Part shown: positions 4,966-9,767 of the stretch, piece after piece | Layout: each line of letters begins with the position of its first letter | How positions within the stretch are numbered: the first letter of the stretch is position 1 | From: Oscillospiraceae bacterium | GTDB taxonomy: Bacteria; Bacillota; Clostridia; Oscillospirales; Ruminococcaceae | Direction: 5' to 3' | DNA: 9,767 nt | Assembly (NCBI GenBank): GCA_019420135.1 | Contig: JAHZHS010000034.1 | Span: 1 to 9,767, forward strand | Made by a program: the position numbers and the translations under genes | The notes under the pieces: model-generated | The model's input: the letters and a program-made list of their open reading frames with translations, nothing else | What the model was told of the DNA's origin: nothing | The model's database searches: none

Positions 4966-6386
4966 ACTTTGCACACAAACTCACCCTGGCGGTGGCCCTG
5001 CTGCTCTGCGTGACCTTGTCGGCGGGCGGGGCCTGGACCATCGGGCAGAACTTTTCCGCCGCCCTGGACGCAGCCGCCGCCGATGCCGCCGTCTCCCACA
5101 TGCGGGAGCGCTACGCCCTGGAGGACCTGCTGGGGGATACGGACTCCCTTCCCGATGCCGCCGACGCCCTGGGGGGCTATGCCGGGACGCTGCAGCTGTC
5201 GGGAGGCGGGGAAGGCTACCGCTTTGCCGTCCTCACCGGGGACGGGGTGGTGGTCTGGTCGGACATGCCCGCCAACCTCCCCTTTGCCGACCAGTGGCAG
5301 GCGGTGGGCGCCGGCACCGGGGAGATGCTCTTCTGCAGGGCGGGGGAGTCCCGCTATCTGCTGCTGGCCTCCCCGCTGCAGACGGGTCAGGCGGGGCTCT
5401 ATCTGGTGGGGGGCTACGATGTCACCCGGGAGTTCACCGAGCACGCCCGCCAGCTGCGGCAGTACCTCATGGTGGAGGGGGTGGCGCTGGTGCTGGCCCT
5501 CACCGCCGCGGCGCTGCTGGCCTGGGCCCTGACCCGGCCGCTGCGGCGGCTGGAATCCGCCAGCCGGGACATTGCGGCAGGGCAGTATGACCGGCGGGTG
5601 GGGGTATCCGGCGGGGGAGAGTTCGCCCGCCTGGCCCAGGGCTTCAACACCATGGCCGGGGCGGTGGAGAGCCACATGGAGGCCCTGCGCCGCCAGAATG
5701 AGAGCCGCACCCGGTTTGTGGCGGCCTTCACCCACGAGCTCAAGACCCCCATGACCGCCATTCTGGGCTATGCCGACCTGCTGCGCAGCGGGGAACAGCC
5801 CGCCGACGTCCGCCAGCTGGCCGCCGACTACATCTACCACGAATCCACCCGGCTGGAACACCTGAGCCGGGAGCTGCTCACCCTGCTGGGGGTGGAGGAG
5901 GGTCCGCCCCCCGCCCTCCGGCCCGAGGGGGTGGCGGGCATCTTCGGGGACGCTCTGCGCAGCCTGCCCGACCTGGGGGGCGTGACGGTGGAAAGCCACT
6001 GTCCCCCCGGGGCGAAGGTGCTGGGCAACCGGGCGCTGCTCTCGGACCTCATCCGCAACCTCATCCTCAACGGGGCGGCGGCCACCGACCCCGGCGGCAC
6101 CATCACCCTGGGCTGTGAGCGGCAGGGCAGCGGTTGGCGGCTGAAGGTGGAGGACCATGGCCGGGGCATCCCTCCCGAGGACCTGCCCCACGTCACCGAG
6201 GCCTTTTACATGGCGGACAAGAGCCGCACCCGGGCCCGGGGCGGCAGCGGGCTGGGGCTGAGCCTCTGCGCCGCCATCGCCGCCGCCCACGGCAGCAAAC
6301 TTGTCATTGAGAGCCAGCCGGGGCAGGGAACCTGCGTCACCCTGGACCTGCCCGACGGAGAGGAGGGGAAACCATGCGCCCAGTGA
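4962..6386 (+). CDS. Membrane sensor histidine kinase
   Basis: This 474-residue HisKA-type kinase is partner of the preceding regulator; the start ATG overlaps its stop by 4 nt and has GGAGG at 4950-4954. Order of parts: short N-terminus, membrane helix (about 7-26), extracytoplasmic sensor domain of about 140 residues with no family I recognise, second helix (about 170-190), HAMP (about 191-243), dimerisation helix with FTHELKTP (phosphoacceptor His258) and HATPase_c (about 350-464) with VEDHGRGI (Asp398) and GGSGLGLSL (427-435). The FYMADKSRTR segment (416-425) is common in clostridial kinases. Odd: the N-box reads NLILNGAAAT (366-375), keeping both Asn but lacking the usual Ala-x-Lys/Arg after the second, so nucleotide binding may be altered. 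The next gene overlaps by 13 nt. Confidence 0.95.
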   Translation: MNFAHKLTLAVALLLCVTLSAGGAWTIGQNFSAALDAAAADAAVSHMRERYALEDLLGDTDSLPDAADALGGYAGTLQLSGGGEGYRFAVLTGDGVVVWSDMPANLPFADQWQAVGAGTGEMLFCRAGESRYLLLASPLQTGQAGLYLVGGYDVTREFTEHARQLRQYLMVEGVALVLALTAAALLAWALTRPLRRLESASRDIAAGQYDRRVGVSGGGEFARLAQGFNTMAGAVESHMEALRRQNESRTRFVAAFTHELKTPMTAILGYADLLRSGEQPADVRQLAADYIYHESTRLEHLSRELLTLLGVEEGPPPALRPEGVAGIFGDALRSLPDLGGVTVESHCPPGAKVLGNRALLSDLIRNLILNGAAATDPGGTITLGCERQGSGWRLKVEDHGRGIPPEDLPHVTEAFYMADKSRTRARGGSGLGLSLCAAIAAAHGSKLVIESQPGQGTCVTLDLPDGEEGKPCAQ

Positions 6387-7126
6387 ACCTTTCCGGCCTT
6401 TTCCAGGGAAAAGGGTCCGCCCTGCTGGTGACGGCGGGGGTGCTGGCCCTGTGCGGGGCCTCCCTGCTGCTGCCGGGGTGGTGGGGCGCCCGGCAGGAGG
6501 CCTCCCTGCTGGAAGGCCCCCTGCCCCGTCCCGCCGTGGCGGGCCTGCCCGACGAGCAGGCCAGGGCCATTCCCATCCTGTACGACCTCTACCGCGCCCG
6601 GCTGCAGCCCGGCAACTTCGGCTGGCAGGAGGGGAACACCTCCCTGCTGCCCGGGCTGGAACAGCGGCTGGATCACCTGGCGGAGAGCGGGGTGCTTTCC
6701 CGGGAAATGGTGGAGGTAGTGCAGCCCGCCCTGATTGCTGCGGCGGCAGGGGAGGAGGGCACCGCCTGCCTGACCCAGCAGACCGGCAACTTTGTGGGGG
6801 TGCAGGTCAGCGCCGGGCCGGATGCCGGGGGCCGGGCCGGCGGCCCCGGCTACTGTACCGTCGCCGCCGTGTGGGACACCGCCACCGGGGGCGTGGTTTC
6901 CCTGACAATGTCGGGGGAGCTGCCCGATGCCGACCCCGCCGCCATGCTGGACGCCTGGCGGCGGGACCTGGGCCTGGACGTGCTGGACGACTGGCAGGAC
7001 GAGACCCGGGAGACGGGGGTGTCCTCCCGGTCGGACAAGGCCCAGGTCTACCTCTACTGCTCGGCGGAGGAAACCTCCCTGCGCATGAACATGACCAATC
7101 TTTCGGGGCTGGAACCCGGCGGCTGA
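6374..7126 (+). CDS. Unrecognised single-span membrane protein of the two-component operon
   Basis: This 250-residue protein belongs to no family I recognise. A basic-poor N-terminus and one hydrophobic helix (about 15-34, ending LLLPGWWG) predict an N-in anchor with about 210 residues outside the cell. There is no lipobox cysteine or clear signal peptidase site. The exposed part has a helical-looking stretch with acidic and Leu residues (56-125), then a region rich in beta-type sequence (about 138-183) and an acidic helix (186-212). It overlaps the kinase gene by 13 nt and has AGGAGGGG at 6361-6368, 5 nt before the ATG, so it is co-translated. Position and topology suggest a partner or modulator of the kinase, as known for other third genes of such operons, but that is inference. 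No terminator follows it before the lipoprotein genes. Confidence 0.85.
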   Translation: MRPVNLSGLFQGKGSALLVTAGVLALCGASLLLPGWWGARQEASLLEGPLPRPAVAGLPDEQARAIPILYDLYRARLQPGNFGWQEGNTSLLPGLEQRLDHLAESGVLSREMVEVVQPALIAAAAGEEGTACLTQQTGNFVGVQVSAGPDAGGRAGGPGYCTVAAVWDTATGGVVSLTMSGELPDADPAAMLDAWRRDLGLDVLDDWQDETRETGVSSRSDKAQVYLYCSAEETSLRMNMTNLSGLEPGG

Positions 7127-7151
7127 ATCCACTTGTAAAGAAAAGAGCCGG

Positions 7152-7184
7152 TGAAACAAAAATGACAAGGGGGTATGGTAGGCT
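7152..7184 (+). promoter_or_regulatory. Second direct-repeat box, before the lipoprotein genes
   Basis: TGAAACAAAAATGACAA (7152-7168) differs at one base of 17 from the box at 4240-4256 and has the same 11-bp spacing of TGA half-sites (7152, 7163). Similarity continues downstream (about 30 of 41 positions overall), including an ACC(C)AT at equal offset. A weak -10 candidate TAGGCT (7179-7184) follows by 10 bp, the same distance as before the regulator gene. A promoter here would be strongly activator dependent, with its start near 7191 and a leader of about 50 nt. Confidence 0.6.
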
Positions 7185-7195
7185 GTACCCATACC
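7172..7195 (+). promoter_or_regulatory. Inverted repeat over the predicted lipoprotein start site
   Basis: GGTATGG (7172-7178) pairs perfectly with CCATACC (7189-7195) across a 10-nt spacer. The spacer holds the candidate -10, and the right arm holds the predicted start. No T-tract follows, so it is not a terminator. It could be an operator for a second regulator, or form part of the leader RNA if transcription begins upstream. Confidence 0.45.
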
Positions 7196-7240
7196 GCCGC
7201 GGACGACACGGCGTTTTGATCCCGAAAGGTGGTTTGTCCC

Positions 7241-8509
7241 ATGAAAAAGAATCTGTTCCGCGGCACAGCCCTGACGGCGGCCGCCCTGTTCGCCCTCTCC
7301 CTGACGGCCTGCGGCCCGGCGGGGGATGAGGACGACGCCTCCCCCCTATCCACACAGGAGTCCGCCTCCGACGCAGACATGGCCCAGAGCACCGACCCCC
7401 TGCAGATGCTCTCCCACGGCAGCGACGACGGCTTCTACCTCTCCCTCATGGACATGACCCGGGGCAGCGACGACCGCACCGAGCTCATGGGCTACATCGA
7501 CTACGCCCAGGCCCGGGCCACCGTGCTCTGCGCCCAGCCCAACTGCACCCACAGCGACGAGAGCTGTCCCGCCTGGCGGGGCATCTGGGGCGGGTCGGCC
7601 TGGGTGCTGCCCGGCGGGGAGCATATCGTCACCAACACCGGGGACGAGGACAGCTACACCCTTGCCCTCTGCAAGCCGGACGGCACGGTGGAAAAGACCC
7701 TCTGCCAGACCGCCGACAACAACGTCCCCACCCTGGCGGACAGCAGCTGGCTCTACTGCCTGGTAGCGCCGGGGGGAAGCATCGTCCGGGTGCCCCTGGC
7801 GGGGGGCGATCCCGAACCCCTCACCACCCTCAACGCCTACGACGTGGACGGCTGCCTGGGCCGGGAACTCTTCTACCCCAGCTACGGCAGCGAGGAGCAG
7901 GCCGACGGCACCGCCCGCACCACCCTGAAATACATGGCGACCGACATCGACACCGGGGCCGCCCGCACCCTGCTGGATGTGAGTTATCCCTCCGATGCCA
8001 TCAGCAACCCCTACTTTGACGGGCAGACGGTCTACTGGTACGACCCCGAGGGGGACATGCTGGTCATGGTGGACGGCAAGACCGGCGCCGAGACCCGCAT
8101 GCCCATGGAGTGGGAGTTCGGCCGGGGCGGCTGTGGCGATATCACCCAGACCACCATCTCCGCCCAGGTGGAGGGCAAGCTCATCCTGGACCAGTACGGG
8201 ACGGCGGGTTCCTGCCGGGCGGTGGTGGATCCCGCCGACGGCACCGCGGAGGAGCTGACCATGGGCTACATCCGCAACGGCCATTCCGAGGCGGTGGAGA
8301 TTCTGGCCCAGAGCAGCCACGGCCTGCTGGTCAAGTATGAAAACCGTCTCACCCTGCAGAGCGAGGTGGACGAGGACGGCACCCCCCGGGAGCAGGAGGT
8401 GGAAAAGCCACGCCTGGCCCTCATCGACCCGGAAGATTTTCTGAAAAACCAGCCCGACTACCGGGACATTGCCCCGGTGGAGGGCTTCGACGGCGAGTTT
8501 GTCTGCTGA
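7241..8509 (+). CDS. Lipoprotein with beta-propeller-like repeats and a Cys/His motif
   Basis: This is a 422-residue secreted lipoprotein. The signal peptide has MKKNLFRG, a hydrophobic core and lipobox LTAC (Cys24), followed by an acidic linker to about residue 52. The mature part carries C-A-Q-P-N-C-T-H-S-D-E-S-C (Cys97, Cys102, His104, Cys109), a C-x4-C-x-H-x4-C pattern that could hold a metal or disulphides. Behind it are about six stretches of 40-50 residues with strand pairs and motifs such as LAGGDPEPL, DIDTGAARTL and VVDPADGTAEEL, suggesting a beta-propeller (inference). I do not know a named family. The ATG at 7241 was chosen over GTG 7229, because AAAGGTGG (7225-7232) precedes it by 8 nt and the signal peptide then begins properly. 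Paralogue of the next gene; likely controlled by the box at 7152. Confidence 0.9.
   Translation: MKKNLFRGTALTAAALFALSLTACGPAGDEDDASPLSTQESASDADMAQSTDPLQMLSHGSDDGFYLSLMDMTRGSDDRTELMGYIDYAQARATVLCAQPNCTHSDESCPAWRGIWGGSAWVLPGGEHIVTNTGDEDSYTLALCKPDGTVEKTLCQTADNNVPTLADSSWLYCLVAPGGSIVRVPLAGGDPEPLTTLNAYDVDGCLGRELFYPSYGSEEQADGTARTTLKYMATDIDTGAARTLLDVSYPSDAISNPYFDGQTVYWYDPEGDMLVMVDGKTGAETRMPMEWEFGRGGCGDITQTTISAQVEGKLILDQYGTAGSCRAVVDPADGTAEELTMGYIRNGHSEAVEILAQSSHGLLVKYENRLTLQSEVDEDGTPREQEVEKPRLALIDPEDFLKNQPDYRDIAPVEGFDGEFVC
7523..7552 (+). repeat. 30-bp exact repeat encoding the Cys/His motif, copy 1
   Basis: These 30 bp encode the residues VLCAQPNCTH and are identical to 8802-8831 in the next gene, offset 1279 bp. 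Identity falls off quickly on both sides. Silent positions are also conserved, which suggests recent duplication, gene conversion or strong codon preference around this motif. Confidence 0.85.
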
Positions 8510-8534
8510 CGGCCTGCCGGGAAAGGATTCTGCC

Positions 8535-9767
8535 ATGAAACACTCCCTTCGCCCCCTGGCGGGCCTGGCCGCCGCGGCCCTGGCCCTCTCCCTGGCGGCC
8601 TGCGGCCCCGCCAGCCGCACCGGCACCTCCCACACCCCCGTGGGCACCACCCCCGATGCCGCCGCCCCGGCGGCCGGGGCGCTGGAACTGCTCTCCTCCG
8701 GCAATGAAAAAGGCCTCTACACCAACTCCTATGCCAGCGACGGCGCGGGAGGCGGCCGCAGCCTGCGCAGCTGGATCGACTACGCCTCCGCCACCCGGAC
8801 GGTGCTCTGCGCCCAGCCCAACTGCACCCACGACAGCGATTCCTGCACCGCCTGGATCGACCCCGAATCCAGCGAGACCGACTACGTCCTGGGGGACGGG
8901 ATGCTCTGCGCCGGGTACGGCATGGAGGGCATGACCCTCACCCTGCGGGGCAGCGACGGCTCCGACCCCAAAGAGCTCTACCAGACCGCCGACGAGGTGG
9001 TCCCCCGCCTCACCGACGGCAGTTCTCTCTATTTTGAGCAGCAGACCATGGACGGGGAGGGCGGCAGCACCAACGCCCTCTACCGCATCTCCCTGGCAGG
9101 GGGCGAGGCGCAGCGCCTCTTTGACCTGCCCTACCAGAGCGGCACCGACGCGGGCATCCTGGGCTGCGTGGGGCGGGAACTCATCCTCTATACCTTCCAG
9201 TGGGGGGACGACCCCATGCCCGAGCAGACCGACGGCATGAGCCAGGAGGACTACGACGCCGCCCTGGCCGCCTGGGAGGACAGCCAGCAGGGCAGCCACC
9301 GGCTCTATGCCAAGGACGTGGACACCGGCGCCGAGCGGGAGCTGGCGTCCTGGACCTCCCGGATCGGCAGCGCGGGCAGCACGGTGGCCATGGTGGAGGG
9401 CACCCTCTACCTGCTGCCCGACCAGAGCCTGGGCGCCCTCACCGCCATCGACCCCGCCGACGGCAAGACCACCACCACCGATGTGGCCTGGCCCTTTGCG
9501 GCGGAGGACATCTACACCGTCACCGTCCGGGGCATGGTGGGGGGCAAACTTATTGCCGACGTCATCACCCTGGAGGGGGATGACCGCCGGGCCGCCATCG
9601 ACCCCGCCGACGGCACCGCCGCCGAGCTCAAGCTCCACTACCTCTCCAACGGCCATGTCCGGGGCATCCGCATCCTGGGCCAGGGGGAGGGCACCGTGCT
9701 GGTCTGCTACGAGCAGCGGATGGAGGACGCGGTGGCCGTGGGCTCCGACGGCATGACCTTTGTGGGC
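8535..9767 (+). CDS. Second paralogous lipoprotein, 3-prime end outside the window
   Basis: The frame is open to the window edge, giving 411 residues. The signal peptide MKHSLRPLAG... ends in lipobox LAAC (Cys23). A Thr/Pro/Ala-rich linker (about 25-48) precedes the same Cys/His motif (Cys92, Cys97, His99, Cys104) followed by TAW instead of PAW. Blocks align along the whole length with the preceding lipoprotein: LYQTADEVVP, RISLAGGEAQRL, GCVGREL, DVDTGAEREL, AIDPADGTAAEL, YLSNGHVRGIRIL. Comparison with that protein suggests about 30-60 residues are missing. The ATG has AAAGGA (8522-8527) 7 nt upstream and follows the previous stop by 25 nt, so the two are co-transcribed. Relative to its paralogue it has an acidic insertion near 224-252. 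Function unknown; an exposed binding or sensing protein is plausible. Confidence 0.88.
   Translation, partial: MKHSLRPLAGLAAAALALSLAACGPASRTGTSHTPVGTTPDAAAPAAGALELLSSGNEKGLYTNSYASDGAGGGRSLRSWIDYASATRTVLCAQPNCTHDSDSCTAWIDPESSETDYVLGDGMLCAGYGMEGMTLTLRGSDGSDPKELYQTADEVVPRLTDGSSLYFEQQTMDGEGGSTNALYRISLAGGEAQRLFDLPYQSGTDAGILGCVGRELILYTFQWGDDPMPEQTDGMSQEDYDAALAAWEDSQQGSHRLYAKDVDTGAERELASWTSRIGSAGSTVAMVEGTLYLLPDQSLGALTAIDPADGKTTTTDVAWPFAAEDIYTVTVRGMVGGKLIADVITLEGDDRRAAIDPADGTAAELKLHYLSNGHVRGIRILGQGEGTVLVCYEQRMEDAVAVGSDGMTFVG
8802..8831 (+). repeat. 30-bp exact repeat encoding the Cys/His motif, copy 2
   Basis: Second copy of the 30-bp stretch at 7523-7552, in the same frame of the paralogous gene. 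Downstream bases differ (GACAGCGATTCC against AGCGACGAGAGC) although the encoded residues stay similar. Confidence 0.85.

Noticed and set aside
4941..6290. Long open frame on the minus strand opposite the histidine kinase gene
   Set aside because: Low-complexity Gly/Gln/His-rich translation with no domain; it mirrors the GC-rich codon bias of the kinase gene, which has complete domains.
7195..7217. Possible terminator CGCCG/CGGCG followed by TTTT before the first lipoprotein gene
   Set aside because: Only a 5-bp stem with a 9-nt loop and four T; too weak to call.
7346..8704. Long minus-strand frame opposite the lipoprotein genes, and another at 8421-9656
   Set aside because: Both are antisense to genes with signal peptides, good ribosome binding sites and paralogy to each other; their translations are repetitive Gly/Val/Ala/His-rich.

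Overview
The window is GC-rich (roughly 60-65% by eye, higher in the genes) with strong AGGAGG-type ribosome binding sites, short or overlapping gene junctions and Firmicute-type families: a Ktr-type potassium transporter, an OmpR-type two-component system with a clostridial-style histidine kinase, and Gram-positive lipoproteins. This suggests a high-GC gut Clostridium relative of the Oscillospiraceae/Ruminococcaceae type (Gemmiger, Subdoligranulum, Faecalibacterium). That placement is an inference from style and families, not from a marker gene.

Layout. Positions 1-890 hold no gene I can support. They contain several perfect GC hairpins, a diverged 76-bp direct repeat (427-502 and 564-639, 137 bp apart), a perfect 17-bp palindromic hairpin (689-726), a strong intrinsic terminator (761-818) and a 9-bp inverted repeat (848-876). 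Positions 891-2917 (minus strand) are a potassium uptake operon: membrane subunit ktrB (trkH family) first, then the RCK regulatory subunit ktrA, with an 8-bp hairpin between them and the terminator at 761-818 ending the transcript. Upstream is a leader of about 115 nt with an extended -10 promoter. Positions 3143-4014 (minus strand) are a two-gene membrane operon, a zinc-ribbon/DUF4234 protein and a DUF2752 protein overlapping by 10 bp. Its terminator (3059-3104) is folded into the ktr promoter.

From 4306 rightwards lies a plus-strand module of five genes: response regulator, histidine kinase (ATGA overlap), an unrecognised single-span membrane protein (13-nt overlap), and two tandem paralogous lipoproteins, the last cut by the window edge. 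The two likely transcription starts of this module (before the regulator and before the lipoproteins) carry nearly identical boxes with an 11-bp direct repeat (4240-4256 and 7152-7168), both 10 bp before a candidate -10. The simplest reading is that the response regulator binds these boxes, controlling itself and the lipoproteins. The two lipoproteins look like beta-propeller-type extracellular proteins and share a C-x4-C-x-H-x4-C motif encoded by a 30-bp stretch identical in both genes.

The most interesting item is this module: an envelope-associated two-component circuit with an unknown membrane partner and two cysteine/histidine-motif lipoproteins, with cis sites that tie them together. 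Its signal and function cannot be read from the sequence.
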